Below are positions 35,626 through 44,591 of a stretch of DNA of 64,000 nucleotides, one piece after another (positions within the stretch are counted from its first letter, which is position 1; every line of letters starts with the position of its first letter). The DNA comes from Desulfovibrio sp. TomC (GTDB lineage: Bacteria; Desulfobacterota; Desulfovibrionia; Desulfovibrionales; Desulfovibrionaceae). Both the position numbers and the translations under genes were made by a program. The stretch spans positions 45,362 through 109,361 of the forward strand of contig NZ_JSEH01000019.1 in assembly GCF_000801335.2 (NCBI RefSeq), read 5' to 3'. The notes below the pieces were generated by a model, which did not search any database, was not told the origin of the DNA, and saw only the letters and a program-made list of their open reading frames with translations.

Positions 35626-36099
35626 TCAGGGAGTGCCCTGGCCAAGGCTTATCTGGCGGATGATGCCGGAAAGCCGCTCCATGGAGGCCTCAAACGCCGC
35701 CCGATTCTTGGCCTCGCCGCTCACCACGGCGGCCAGCGCGGCCACCGTCTCCCGCTCCACCCCGTAAAATCCGATCAAAAGCCCGAGATCGCGCCGCTCC
35801 TCCGGCCCAAGCCGCCCCATGAGCCGGTCCTTGAAGACGCCCATGACCAGTTCGGCATACCGCCCCATGTCGGCCAGGACCTGCCCGGCCTGCTCCCGGC
35901 TGATCAGGCCCTTCTCATAGCGCGCCGCCACCCCGGCCAACGCTTCGTGCCCAAGCACCAAGCCCTGCCCGGCCAACATGCCGATGGTCTGCAACATTGC
36001 CTCGCGCGACGGGTCCTTGGCCGTCTGCCCCAGAGCGGCCGAAGCGGTCAGGAGACAAAGAACCACAACCAGTCCGGCAAAACGCCGCGCAAATCCCAT
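35626..36099 (-). CDS. Exported helical protein of unknown function
   Basis: A 157-residue protein. The ATG at 36099 follows AAGGAGGTG and opens a signal peptide (GFARRFAGLVVVLCLLTASAALG, cleavage near AALGQ). The mature protein is Ala/Leu/Glu-rich and mostly helical with no Cys. No family is recognised. It is monocistronic on the minus strand, with a dispersed repeat upstream. Confidence 0.6.
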   Translation of the reverse strand: MGFARRFAGLVVVLCLLTASAALGQTAKDPSREAMLQTIGMLAGQGLVLGHEALAGVAARYEKGLISREQAGQVLADMGRYAELVMGVFKDRLMGRLGPEERRDLGLLIGFYGVERETVAALAAVVSGEAKNRAAFEASMERLSGIIRQISLGQGTP

Positions 36100-36167
36100 G
36101 CCCACCTCCTTGGATTCCCCTCCACCCTGCCGCAACCGAAAGCCGGCGGCAACCCCTTGCCCCGTCC

Positions 36168-36290
36168 GCTCCAGGCGCGCCCATCCAGGGGGTCCGGGAG
36201 GGATGATCCCGCCCGGCGGGTCCAGGGCAACGCCCTGGCGGGGCCTGGGGCAACGCCCCAGTAGGGTCTGGGCTGCGCCCCTGCTTCTTC
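36168..36290. repeat. Dispersed GC-rich intergenic repeat (extended form)
   Basis: Reads 'cagggggtccgggagggatg', then 'atcccgcccggcgggtccag' followed by nested GGGCAACGCCC and GGGGCAACGCCCC hairpins. The GGGGCA-GCCCC arm is shared with the copies at 4940-5125. It lies between two minus-strand genes, just beyond the stop of the MoaB-like gene. Confidence 0.65.
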
Positions 36291-36304
36291 ACCTCCCCCT
36301 TCGC

Positions 36305-37096
36305 CTACGCCTGGGCGCAGTCGGCCGGGTCGCCGCGCAATTTGTCCAGGCCGTGGGGGATGGCGGGCATGAGGGCGGCCAGGGTTTCGCGCACGGCCTT
36401 GGGGGAGCCGGGCACGTTGACGATGATGGCCTGGCCAAGCGTGCCGGCCACGGCGCGCGACAGCATGGCGTGGCGGGTTTTGGCCAGCGAGGCCATGAGC
36501 ATGGCGGTCTCGAAGCCGGGCAGGCGTTTTTCGATGACGGCCAGGGTGGCTTCGGGGGTGGTGTCGCGGGGCGAGAGGCCGGTGCCGCCGGTGGTGACGA
36601 TGAGGTCGAAACCCTGGGTCAGGGCCAGATCGACGAGGAGCGCTTTGAGTTGGGCCGGCTCGTCGGGCAGGATATGGCCTTTGGCCAGGCTTATGGTCAG
36701 GGAGGCGGCGCAGGTTTCGGCAATGGCCGGGCCGGCGGCGTCGACGCGAAGGCCCTGGCTGCCTTTGTCGCTTAACGTGATCCAGGCCAGGGCAAGGCCC
36801 TGGCGGTTTGGGCTGAAACGGGTTTCGCCGGCCGGGAGGCTGCCCGGGGTGAGGACTTTGGCGCAAAGGACGCGGCTGGCCGGGACATCGTCCTGGCCGG
36901 GGCGGGAGTGGACGCCGATGAGTTGCAGGACCGGGCTGCCCCCCTCGGGCGTGAGCGTCGTCCCGACGGCCAGCCGGGGCAGGCGTCCGGCGGCAACCAG
37001 GCGCACGGCATAGTCGGGTGCGTCGGTTTCAAGAATATGAAGCCGTTGGTTGGCGGCGAGGGTCAGGCTGGCTGCGGTAGACAGGGAAAGTCCCAT
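36305..37096 (-). CDS. MoaB/MogA-family molybdenum cofactor protein with N-terminal extension
   Basis: A 263-residue protein. The C-terminal 165 residues form a MoCF-binding domain: 'LAWITLSDKGSQG', 'DLIVTTGGTGLSPRDTTPEAT' and 'IIVNVPGSPKAVRETLAALMP'. This domain binds molybdopterin and activates it (MogA-type adenylylation) or acts as MoaB. The first 95 residues are not part of the usual 160-190 residue protein. They look like a separate beta-rich domain, possibly MOSC-like, but I cannot confirm that. It would supply cofactor for the two Mo/W oxidoreductases in the window. Confidence 0.85.
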   Translation of the reverse strand: MGLSLSTAASLTLAANQRLHILETDAPDYAVRLVAAGRLPRLAVGTTLTPEGGSPVLQLIGVHSRPGQDDVPASRVLCAKVLTPGSLPAGETRFSPNRQGLALAWITLSDKGSQGLRVDAAGPAIAETCAASLTISLAKGHILPDEPAQLKALLVDLALTQGFDLIVTTGGTGLSPRDTTPEATLAVIEKRLPGFETAMLMASLAKTRHAMLSRAVAGTLGQAIIVNVPGSPKAVRETLAALMPAIPHGLDKLRGDPADCAQA

Positions 37097-37195
37097 GGCG
37101 GCATCCTTTGCGGGCCTTGCGGTTTTTTGGTGGTTGGGTCAAAAGCGTGGCAACGATACGTCCGGCATGGACGGCTTATCAAGTGAGGAGAACGG

Positions 37196-38065
37196 ATGAA
37201 AGGCATCATCTTGGCCGGCGGTTCCGGTACGCGGCTCTATCCCATCACGCGGGTGGTGAGCAAACAGCTTTTGCCCATCTATGACAAGCCCATGATCTAT
37301 TACCCGCTGTCCGTGCTGATGCTGGCCGGCATCCGGGATATTTTAATCATTTCGACGCCGACCGACCTGCCTCGTTTTCAGGAGATGCTTGGCGACGGCA
37401 AGAGCCTTGGCGTGACGTTCACGTACAAGGTGCAGCCCAAGCCCGAGGGATTGGCCCAGGCGTTTTTGCTGGGCAAGGAATTTATCGGCAAGGATTCGGT
37501 CTGTCTGGTGCTTGGCGACAACATCTTTTACGGCCAGGGGCTGGCCACGGTCTTGCAGCGAAGCGCCCGGCTGACGGACGGCGGCGTGGTGTTCGGCTAC
37601 AAGGTGCGCGATCCCAAGCGGTATGGCGTGGTCGAGTTTGACGCGGAAAAAAACGTCATCAGCATCGAGGAAAAGCCGGAGCATCCCAAGTCCAAGTTTG
37701 CGGTGACTGGACTGTATTTCTACGACAACGACGTGGTGTCGGTGGCCGAGGGGCTGACCCCTTCGCCCCGGGGCGAGCTTGAGATCACGGATCTCAACAA
37801 CGTGTATCTGCAACGCGGCAAGCTCAAGGTGGAGTTTCTCGGGCGCGGCTATGCCTGGCTTGATACCGGCACCCATGAGTCGCTGCTCCATGCCTCGAGC
37901 TTTGTCCAGGCCATCCAGGAACGCCAGGGCGTGCTGGTGGCCTGCATCGAGGAGATCGCCTACCGCATGGGCTATATTGATGCCGGGCAGGTGGAGCATC
38001 TGGCCAAGGACATGCTCAAAAACGATTACGGCCAGTATCTGATGGAGATGATCCGCGAGGCCTAG
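37196..38065 (+). CDS. rmlA: Glucose-1-phosphate thymidylyltransferase RmlA
   Basis: A 289-residue enzyme of normal length. It has the signature [18 protein letters not shown], then '[25 protein letters not shown]', the 'LGDNIFYG' motif and '[12 protein letters not shown]'. It joins dTTP and glucose-1-phosphate to dTDP-glucose, first step to dTDP-4-keto-6-deoxyglucose. That is the substrate needed by the deoxysugar operon at 15.5-21.3 kb, although the two loci lie about 16 kb apart and rmlB is not in the window. GAGGAG lies upstream and a strong terminator follows. Confidence 0.97.
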   Translation: MKGIILAGGSGTRLYPITRVVSKQLLPIYDKPMIYYPLSVLMLAGIRDILIISTPTDLPRFQEMLGDGKSLGVTFTYKVQPKPEGLAQAFLLGKEFIGKDSVCLVLGDNIFYGQGLATVLQRSARLTDGGVVFGYKVRDPKRYGVVEFDAEKNVISIEEKPEHPKSKFAVTGLYFYDNDVVSVAEGLTPSPRGELEITDLNNVYLQRGKLKVEFLGRGYAWLDTGTHESLLHASSFVQAIQERQGVLVACIEEIAYRMGYIDAGQVEHLAKDMLKNDYGQYLMEMIREA

Positions 38066-38089
38066 GCTGGTGCGGCTTGTTGATTTTCG

Positions 38090-38118
38090 GGCGGGGAGCG
38101 GTCTCCCCGCCTTTTTTT
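38090..38118 (+). terminator. Intrinsic terminator of rmlA
   Basis: A 9-bp perfect stem GGCGGGGAG (38090-38098) and CTCCCCGCC (38103-38111), with a 4-nt loop, directly followed by seven T residues (38112-38118). Confidence 0.93.
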
Positions 38119-38178
38119 GGGTCGTGAGCCGAAGCCCGGGGAGGAGTACAGCCCCGGGAAGACGTCGCCGTCCGTCGA

Positions 38179-38206
38179 ACAAAAAAAAGCCGCCCGGAGG
38201 CGGCTT
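38179..38206 (-). terminator. Intrinsic terminator of the 49-residue protein gene
   Basis: Read on the minus strand, AAGCCGCC (from 38206 down) pairs with GGCGGCTT (to 38187) around a 4-nt loop, followed by a run of T (complement of the A run at 38181-38188). It is placed 39 bp after the stop of the small gene. Confidence 0.88.
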
Positions 38207-38244
38207 GCAATCGGAACGATCCGGCGGGGAGCGCCGGCCGTGGC

Positions 38245-38394
38245 CTAGTGGTGGTCTTCTTTGAGGAACTGGCGGATACGGACGATGGCCGTGGCGACAA
38301 TGATGGCCATGTAGATGTAAATAGCCGTAACCCCGAAGAAGCCCTGCTCGGTGGAATGGCCCATATTCGTGATGAGTTCCGAAACCATGCTCAT
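38245..38394 (-). CDS. Small membrane protein, 49 residues
   Basis: An open frame of 49 codons. The ATG at 38394 lies 8 nt after AAGGAG (complement of about 38403-38408), and an intrinsic terminator follows. The residues are an amphipathic start (MSMVSELITNMGHSTEQGFF), one transmembrane helix (GVTAIYIYMAIIVATAIVRI) and a charged tail RQFLKEDHH. The complete expression signals make it a real gene despite its size. It matches no family I recognise, but size and layout resemble small subunits of membrane complexes. It is divergent from the hybrid kinase gene. Confidence 0.75.
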   Translation of the reverse strand: MSMVSELITNMGHSTEQGFFGVTAIYIYMAIIVATAIVRIRQFLKEDHH

Positions 38395-38593
38395 AGCCGC
38401 TACTCCTTCGGATCAGGTGGATCGTGAAATTGGTGACGAGGAAGATACACCGGGGGCAGTCTTTCCGTCAACCTCTCCCTGCGATTTGTCCGGGAACGCG
38501 CCTGGGCAGCCTGTCGGCCTGCCCTACGACGGAGCGAAAGACTCTTCCGTTTTTGCGAAAGTCGGGTTAGAAAATGGACTGGAGAGGTGTTCC

Positions 38594-41170
38594 GTGGCAA
38601 AGCCCCTAGACCAGCCGCCCGTCCGGGGCTTTTTCCCAGCCCTTGCGGCCGGCTGTGCCACATCACTTGTCCTGGCCCTGGGCCTGCTGACCGCTGCGGA
38701 CTGGTACCGGATGCATCTGTGGCTGGTCTGGGAGCCCTGGCGGCTCAACATCTTTTATCTGACCGTGGCCGTCTGCGTGCTCCTGCCCGGAGGGCTGGTC
38801 GGGCTGCTCGTGGACCGCGAGCGCCGGCTTCGCTGCAATCTTTCGGGCCAGGGCGCCGAGATCCTCCGGGCCAGGGCCGATCTGGACCGGACCCACCGGG
38901 CGCTTGTGGCCTTAAGCTCCATCAATCATGAACTGATTCGGGCCACGGACCGCGAAGGCCTTTTCAGCCGCATCGGCCAAATTCTGGTGGAGCAGTCCGG
39001 CTACAGTCTGGTCTGGGTAGGTATAATCGAGCCGGGACCGGAAAAACGGCTGCGGGTGGCGGCCCGGGCCGGCCAGGACAGCGCCTGGCTCGACACCTTG
39101 GACGCCCACTGGGATGCGTCCCCCCGGGGACACGGCCCCACCGGCACGGCCGTCCGGGAGGCGCGTCTGGTCATTATGGCCAACATGCAGGACGAACCGT
39201 TTTTCAAGGATTGGCCGAACCGCCCGGCCGGGCTCGACCGCTATCACAGCGCCTTGTCGTTGCCGCTGCGGGTGGCCGGTCGCCCGGCCGGGGCCATCAC
39301 CATTTACGAAACGGCGCAGCGGGATTTCAGTGACGAGGAAGTCGGGCTGCTCACCCAGATGGCCGACGACGTCTCGTACGGGCTGGAATTTATGCGGCTC
39401 GGGCTTGGCCGCGAGCGCACCTCGAAACTGTTGCGTCAGGCCCTTCGGACCGGTGCGGCCATGTCGCGCACCGCCCTGGAACTGGCGGCCGGCGGCCAGG
39501 ACCTGCGCGCCCTGGCCAGCCACGTTCTCCAGCACGCCCTGTGGCTGACGGGCAGTCCTTTGGGCGCCGTCGGCATCGTCGTCCGACCGACCGGCCGCCT
39601 GGACTGGCTGGCCGTGACCCAGGCCGACGGCACGATCCGGCCCCTGCGGCCTGAGGAGTGCGACCTCTTCCAGGATGACGGCGGCCGGTTCGGCGGTCCC
39701 TTTGCGGCCACCTTAAACGAAGGCGTCCCGCTCCGTGTCGACCGACCGACCACGCTGGAAGGTTTTGGTCCGGCCCAGCCCGGCCTGGAACGGGTGTCCC
39801 GGTTTCTGGCCCTGCCGTTGCGGCCAACCGGCGAGGAGCCACGGGGCCTCATTTTGCTGGCCGATGCCGCCGCCCCCTATGCCGACCGGGATATCCGGGC
39901 CGTGGGCCGGCTGTCCGTGCTGTTCGAGATGGCGGTGACCCGGCGGCAGGTCGAGGAAGAACTGATCTCGGCCAGACGCCGGGCCGAGGCGGCCAGCGAA
40001 GCCAAAACCCAGTTTTTGGCCAATATCAGCCATGAACTCCGCACGCCCATAAACGGCATCCTGGGCATGGCCCAGCTGGCCGTGCTTGAGGGCAAGGCCG
40101 TCGGCGAAACGGAATACTGGCAGACCGTGCGCGACGCCACCGACCGGCTGGTGGAGATCGTGGACAATCTGCTGGAATTGGCCAATGTCGAATCCGGCTC
40201 CCTCTCGCCCATGCTGCGGGAATTCGGCCTGCGCCGGCTGCTTGACTCGCTTCGCAGCTCGTTTTCGATACGGGCCGGGCTGGCCGGGCTGACCTTTGAT
40301 CTCAATGTCGACGCCACCCTGCCCGATAAGCTCTTGGGCGATCCCTTCCGGCTGCGCCAGATTCTCTCCAATCTCATCGACAACGCCATCCGTTTCACCC
40401 CGGCCGGGGGCATCTCGGTGCAGGTGCGCCGGTATGAGCCGACCCAGTCCGGGGGGACGCGCCGGGTCTTCGTCGCCGCCGATTTCAGCGGCGTGAGCCT
40501 CGTTTTCAGCGTGACCGACACCGGCATCGGCATCGCAGCCGACAAACTGGCCGCCATCTTCGAGAGTTTTGCCCTGGGCGAGGACTACCTGACCAAGCGC
40601 TACGGCGGCACGGGCATGGGGCTGTCCATTGCCCGCCGGCTGGCCGAGCTGCTTGGCGGCAGCATCTGGGTGGAGAGCCAGCCGGCTTATGGCAGCACGT
40701 TTTATCTGACCGTGCCCATGTGGCCGGTGGTCGCGGAACTCGACGCGCCCCCCTCAGGAGAGGCCGAGATGATCCCCCTGCCGCCGCTTCGGATCATGGT
40801 GGTGGAAGACGAGGCCATCAACCGTCTGGCCCTGGCCCGGGGGCTGCGCAAGCTCGGCCACGACGTCATCGAGGCCGGCAATGGCGAGGATGCCTTGCGC
40901 CGCCTGTCCATGGAGCGGGTGGACGTGGTGATTATGGACGTCCAGATGCCGGTGATGGACGGGCTGACCGCCGTGGCCCACATCCGAAACGGCGAGGTGC
41001 CCGGCACCAACCGCCGCCTGCCGGTGGTGGCCCTGACGGCCTACGCCCTGGAAGGCGACCGCCAACGCTTTTTAAACGCCGGCATGGACGAGTTCGTGAC
41101 CAAGCCCTGCGACATGGACCAGCTGCTGCGCGCCGTGGCCAAGGTGGTGGAGATCAAGCCGGCGGGTTAG
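38594..41170 (+). CDS. Hybrid sensor histidine kinase with GAF domains and receiver
   Basis: An 858-residue protein. GTG at 38594 with GAGAGGTG upstream is preferred; an in-frame upstream region is longer but reads poorly. The order is two transmembrane helices (about residues 15-38 and 53-75), a coiled linker, two GAF-like sensor domains (about 115-260 and 290-440), then HisKA with phospho-His at about residue 480 (ISHELRTPINGI). The HATPase domain has G boxes 'VTDTGIGIA' and 'GGTGMGLSIARRL', and the C-terminal receiver has phospho-Asp at about residue 782 (VDVVIMDVQMP). The signal is unknown. It overlaps the comM fragment's stop by 4 bp on the opposite strand. Confidence 0.9.
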   Translation: MAKPLDQPPVRGFFPALAAGCATSLVLALGLLTAADWYRMHLWLVWEPWRLNIFYLTVAVCVLLPGGLVGLLVDRERRLRCNLSGQGAEILRARADLDRTHRALVALSSINHELIRATDREGLFSRIGQILVEQSGYSLVWVGIIEPGPEKRLRVAARAGQDSAWLDTLDAHWDASPRGHGPTGTAVREARLVIMANMQDEPFFKDWPNRPAGLDRYHSALSLPLRVAGRPAGAITIYETAQRDFSDEEVGLLTQMADDVSYGLEFMRLGLGRERTSKLLRQALRTGAAMSRTALELAAGGQDLRALASHVLQHALWLTGSPLGAVGIVVRPTGRLDWLAVTQADGTIRPLRPEECDLFQDDGGRFGGPFAATLNEGVPLRVDRPTTLEGFGPAQPGLERVSRFLALPLRPTGEEPRGLILLADAAAPYADRDIRAVGRLSVLFEMAVTRRQVEEELISARRRAEAASEAKTQFLANISHELRTPINGILGMAQLAVLEGKAVGETEYWQTVRDATDRLVEIVDNLLELANVESGSLSPMLREFGLRRLLDSLRSSFSIRAGLAGLTFDLNVDATLPDKLLGDPFRLRQILSNLIDNAIRFTPAGGISVQVRRYEPTQSGGTRRVFVAADFSGVSLVFSVTDTGIGIAADKLAAIFESFALGEDYLTKRYGGTGMGLSIARRLAELLGGSIWVESQPAYGSTFYLTVPMWPVVAELDAPPSGEAEMIPLPPLRIMVVEDEAINRLALARGLRKLGHDVIEAGNGEDALRRLSMERVDVVIMDVQMPVMDGLTAVAHIRNGEVPGTNRRLPVVALTAYALEGDRQRFLNAGMDEFVTKPCDMDQLLRAVAKVVEIKPAG

Positions 41171-41653
41171 GCCAACCGCTGCCGGTCCAGGCTGCGCAGA
41201 TTGACCGCCTCGGCCAGATGCTCCACCCGCAGGTCGGCGGCGGCGTCGAGATCGGCGATGGTGCGGGCGATGCGCAAAATCCGCGTGTGCGACCGGGCCG
41301 ACAGGCCAAGACGCCGCACAGCACCCTCCAAAAAGGCATGGCCCTCGGCCGAAAGCCGGCAATGGGTGGACAACGAGCGCCCGGACAGCCGGCCGTTGAC
41401 CGTGATCGGCATCCCGGCATAGCGCGCCGCCTGCACCTCCCGGGCGACCAACACCCGCTCCCGCATGACGGCCGAGGTGACCGGCGAGGCCTCGGCCTTG
41501 AGGTCCTTGTACGGCACGGCCGGCACCTCCACCTGCAAATCGATGCGGTCGAGAAGCGGCCCGGACAGGCGCGCCCGGTAACGCCGCACCTCGGCGTCGC
41601 CGCAGGTGCAGGCGTGGCGCTCGTCGCCCAGGTAGCCGCAGGGGCAAGGGTTC
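41167..41653 (-). pseudogene. comM: comM/yifB, C-terminal fragment cut by island insertion
   Basis: About 162 codons remain, from the conserved NPCPCG motif to the normal stop. They include 'LSGPLLDRIDLQVEVP' (about 28 residues after the cut), 'YAGMPITVNGRLSGRSL' and the C-terminal helical domain 'RSHTRILRIARTIADLDA'. This is the Mg-chelatase-like AAA protein YifB/ComM, a branch-migration helicase used in natural transformation; full length is about 500 residues. The reading frame upstream of 41653 enters unrelated AT-rich DNA, so the N-terminal two-thirds, including Walker A, is missing here. It probably lies at the other end of the island. Confidence 0.92.
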
Positions 41654-41699
41654 GGTACAGATTTCAAACTCAATTTATTCAGCATTATTGAATAGTTAT

Positions 41700-41969
41700 A
41701 TGACTTTACACTTTGAATTTCCCAAGACAATCTTCTGCAAAGGATACCCCGCAGCGCCCCGCTTTCTTGGAGAGGAAATCCGAAAAAAACGGATGGACCT
41801 CGGCCTTCAAATAACTGACTTGGCCGAAGCTCTGTCCGTTGACGAGAGCAGTATCCTCAACTGGGAAATACGCGGAGTCAAGCCAAAGAGGGGAAACTTG
41901 CGGAAGATTGAACAGTTCCTAAAAAAAGGTACGGCAGGGGTGGGGTGGGATAGAATCTCTGGTAACTAA
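41700..41969 (+). CDS. XRE-family helix-turn-helix protein
   Basis: An 89-residue protein starting only 47 bp inside the island. The HTH spans about residues 25-80 (LGEEIRKKRMDLGLQITDLA, then 'LSVDESSILNWEIRGVKPKR'). The ATG at 41700 is preferred over a TTG at 41688; neither has a clear ribosome site, so leaderless translation is possible. Such small regulators are frequent at the ends of integrated elements and in defence islands and usually control neighbouring genes. The N-terminal 24 residues (LHFEFPKTIFCKGYPAAP) are not part of the HTH. Confidence 0.75.
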   Translation: MTLHFEFPKTIFCKGYPAAPRFLGEEIRKKRMDLGLQITDLAEALSVDESSILNWEIRGVKPKRGNLRKIEQFLKKGTAGVGWDRISGN

Positions 41970-42188
41970 TCGAACCGGCAGCCGTCTTAACTCATCAATA
42001 GTATTGCGAAACTCCTAAGCAGCTTTAGCTTCTTCGGTAGACTCAGTTTTTGTACTATCGCAATTCTTTAGACAAAAAATGGATTTAACAAAGATATTGT
42101 AATGCAAGTCTCTCTGCTCTTGCGACTCGAAGGGGACAAAATTGAAAACTACATCCCAGTTGTGTCTCGATTTTTTCTTTTCCAAAGT

Positions 42189-42217
42189 GATGTCCTTCTT
42201 TGATAGTTAAGGACATC
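42189..42217. repeat. Inverted repeat, possible operator or element end
   Basis: Arms GATGTCCTT (42189-42197) and AAGGACATC (42209-42217), with an 11-nt spacer. It stands about 220 bp downstream of the XRE gene. It could be a regulator-binding site or a remnant terminal structure. Confidence 0.45.
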
Positions 42218-42615
42218 TTAGTGTAAAAATCCGGCCCGAATTGGCCCCGTTAATTGCGTCGAATGGGTCCTCTGTCGTCGCCCTACCCAGTCATAGCCAA
42301 TGTGCCCCCCCGGTGACCATTTGCCCATTTTCCCGAGAGTGCCCTAATCCAGCACGGCCGGGGGGGCATAGGCATGGGCAAGGCGAACAGCACTATTCGG
42401 GTTAGGTGGCATTTTGTTGGCCAACCTTAACCCATCTCGTATTCTGCGCAGAAAGGCACACAGGGAGTTTTTATTTGCAAATAGGGCGCTAGGCCGTCTG
42501 AGGTGGAAACTGCCCTGTGCTTGGCGTACACGCGGAAAATGGCCAGACCTTCGATACGCCAGGGCGCGGTGCATTTCTCGTGGCAGTCAGCACTCGGGAG
42601 GCTCTTGAAAGCCAA

Positions 42616-42647
42616 ACAGCCCCTGGCCGTTATGGCGCAGGGGCTGT
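42616..42647. terminator. Terminator of the helicase-like gene (possibly bidirectional)
   Basis: A perfect 10-bp stem ACAGCCCCTG (42616-42625) and CAGGGGCTGT (42638-42647), with a 12-nt loop. It lies 24 bp beyond the stop codon of the minus-strand gene. T-rich tracts on both sides (complement of GAAAGCCAAA, and TCTTTT) permit termination in either direction. Confidence 0.8.
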
Positions 42648-42671
42648 CGTCTTTTGAATGGTCCAGCAGGG

Positions 42672-44591
42672 CTAAATGTCGGTGTAAAAGTCGTCAGTTC
42701 CGGTCGAACCGACATGAGAATCCCAGCCGTCCTCGTTCCCATGAGGCAGCATTTCAGGAGCAATATTGTTTTCCTGTCCATTCTCGGCACCCTCCCCGCG
42801 ACGACGGAAGGTGTCCTTAAAGCATTCACTGAAATCCAAATGAAGAACGCGGTGGTGGATACCATTCACGAACTTGCGGGTACCAATGCGGTCAGGATCA
42901 CTGCTCAGGACAATCCCGCGTTCATGGAGGCGCTTCCAAAGGCGACCCTTGGTTTCAAGGTTAAATCCCTTGGACTTAGTTTTGTTGTGAGCGATTTCGT
43001 AGCTGGTGGCGGGCAGCAGGTAGAGGTTATTGCCATTGATCCAGCCCATGCAAAATCCATTTTTTTGCCACTCACCGTTGACGTTAGACCAGCCAATAAA
43101 TCCCTTACGTTCAAAAGAATGGAATTCGTTGGGGTTAATGAAGTTAAAGTGGCCCGCTCCGTCGGTCATGGCTTCGATAACCTGATCGAAGAAGAAGTCA
43201 ACAGCATCATCAAAGTAGAAAACCTGATTCTGGTTGTATCCGAGTTCAAGGAAGACAGCCTTCGCATGGTCCATAAACATCGATGCCTCGGCATCAGTAA
43301 TAGCGCTGATGCTCTTTGCGTAATACATGAACATCCCAAGACCAATAAAAAGCTTCGCAGTATTGTCAGGAGTCCTGGAATGGATAGCGCGAAGTTCGCC
43401 GAACTGCTCACGCATCTTCTCGAATTGAGCAGGGATGAAATCCTTAAGACTGTCGTAATTAGTAGCAAGCCACTTGATGTAACCAGCCATAGCATTTTCA
43501 AAAATGCCGTCCTTGGCATACTGCTGCATCTCGGTGAGTTCGTTGGAATCAATATCCCCCTTGTTGAGCTGGACGACGAAAAGACGAGCAAGAAGGCTGT
43601 CACCCCTCGGCAACGTTTCGCCGCTGGTCATAATCATGGCACGGGAAAAAAAGCTCCGGGCCAACGCGTTTTGAAACATCCGTTGACGACCGGCGGTATT
43701 CCCCTGTCCACGGAAAATACGCTCCGCCTTTTTCTCCAAGTCCTTGTAACCAAAAGAGGACTTTTCGTTGCGCAGGTAGGCAAAGTCGTCGATGACGAAA
43801 AGCGCATCCTTGGCAACAAAGGCCATGATTTCGAGGGCGTTCTCGGTGGAGGTCCAGTTGCCGGGCAGGTTATCGTGGAACTCCCGTCCATAGTGGCTCT
43901 GGCAAAGCATGGTCAGCTGGGACTTGAAGGACCCGGTCGCGCCGTAAAGAAACACAGAGAGATCAAGAGGCACCATGCCCTGGAGCGGGGCCAGGTAGGT
44001 CGCCCCCAGGAGGGGGAGAATGACTTTGCTCGGGTTCATCTGGGCAAGAGCCAGGCAGGACTGGACAGACTGGACAAGTGCTTCGTGGTCATCGGCCGGG
44101 TTAATGGAGATCTTGCTCAAGCGAGGATCTTCAATGGAGACTTCGTAGGCGGCGGCGTCCATGTCGGTGCCAATCGCGGAGCCATTCGTCAGGTAGGTGT
44201 GTCCGAGACCGTGGGTGGATTCAGTCCAGCCCGTGTGGCTCACGACCGTCTTTTTCGGCACCACTCCGCTGATCACGCGAATCGCCAGGGGCAGGAGGTG
44301 CTTCACCTGCTTGATGGGATAGACCATGGCGAGCGAACCGTACTCACTGATCCAGCGCAGAGAGTCGAACTTGTCGGACGGAACACAAATGCTCGGGAGG
44401 GGAGAACCGTCGCAAAGGGCCGCTTCGATAAGGAAATAAATCTTGGAATTGATGCCGTCGGTGACAGTCCTTTCTTCAACAATCACGGAAGAAAAGTTAC
44501 AAAGCTTGTCGTTGTTGTCGTCATCCCCGTGAACCTGCGAGATACACCCTTCAATAATGCCAAAGTTAAAGTTGCCGTGCGGATTAAGCAT
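42672..44591 (-). CDS. DUF927/D5-like P-loop ATPase (predicted helicase)
   Basis: A 639-residue protein. The Walker A-like loop is GATGSFKS (residues 217-224) and Walker B is ALFVIDDF (Asp268-Asp269). The preceding region 'SHTGWTESTHGLGHTYLTNGSAIG' (about residues 118-141) matches the DUF927 pattern found before the ATPase core of phage and plasmid primase-helicases. An arginine-containing 'PRGDSLLARLFVVQL' follows near residue 335. No primase motifs are seen, so a primase would have to be elsewhere. It is last in a two-gene minus-strand unit after the 491-residue protein. The codons TTA, CTA and TCA do not occur in it. The role, replication of the element or defence, is open. Confidence 0.75.
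   Translation of the reverse strand: MLNPHGNFNFGIIEGCISQVHGDDDNNDKLCNFSSVIVEERTVTDGINSKIYFLIEAALCDGSPLPSICVPSDKFDSLRWISEYGSLAMVYPIKQVKHLLPLAIRVISGVVPKKTVVSHTGWTESTHGLGHTYLTNGSAIGTDMDAAAYEVSIEDPRLSKISINPADDHEALVQSVQSCLALAQMNPSKVILPLLGATYLAPLQGMVPLDLSVFLYGATGSFKSQLTMLCQSHYGREFHDNLPGNWTSTENALEIMAFVAKDALFVIDDFAYLRNEKSSFGYKDLEKKAERIFRGQGNTAGRQRMFQNALARSFFSRAMIMTSGETLPRGDSLLARLFVVQLNKGDIDSNELTEMQQYAKDGIFENAMAGYIKWLATNYDSLKDFIPAQFEKMREQFGELRAIHSRTPDNTAKLFIGLGMFMYYAKSISAITDAEASMFMDHAKAVFLELGYNQNQVFYFDDAVDFFFDQVIEAMTDGAGHFNFINPNEFHSFERKGFIGWSNVNGEWQKNGFCMGWINGNNLYLLPATSYEIAHNKTKSKGFNLETKGRLWKRLHERGIVLSSDPDRIGTRKFVNGIHHRVLHLDFSECFKDTFRRRGEGAENGQENNIAPEMLPHGNEDGWDSHVGSTGTDDFYTDI

Larger units (their letters stand above)
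41970..42671. other. Non-coding 702-bp stretch
   Basis: No supported gene. The first 200 bp are AT-rich. A 9-bp inverted repeat lies at 42189-42217. From about 42218 the sequence is GC-richer (starting 'gtgtaaaaatccggcccgaa' and continuing with GGCCCC-containing motifs) and may be an eroded insertion-sequence end. It ends with a bidirectional terminator at 42616-42647. Short open frames in it (up to about 75 codons) have no credible product. Confidence 0.5.

Noticed and set aside
41653..42000. tRNA gene as integration site of the island
   Set aside because: The boundary lies in comM and no tRNA-like cloverleaf is visible on either side.
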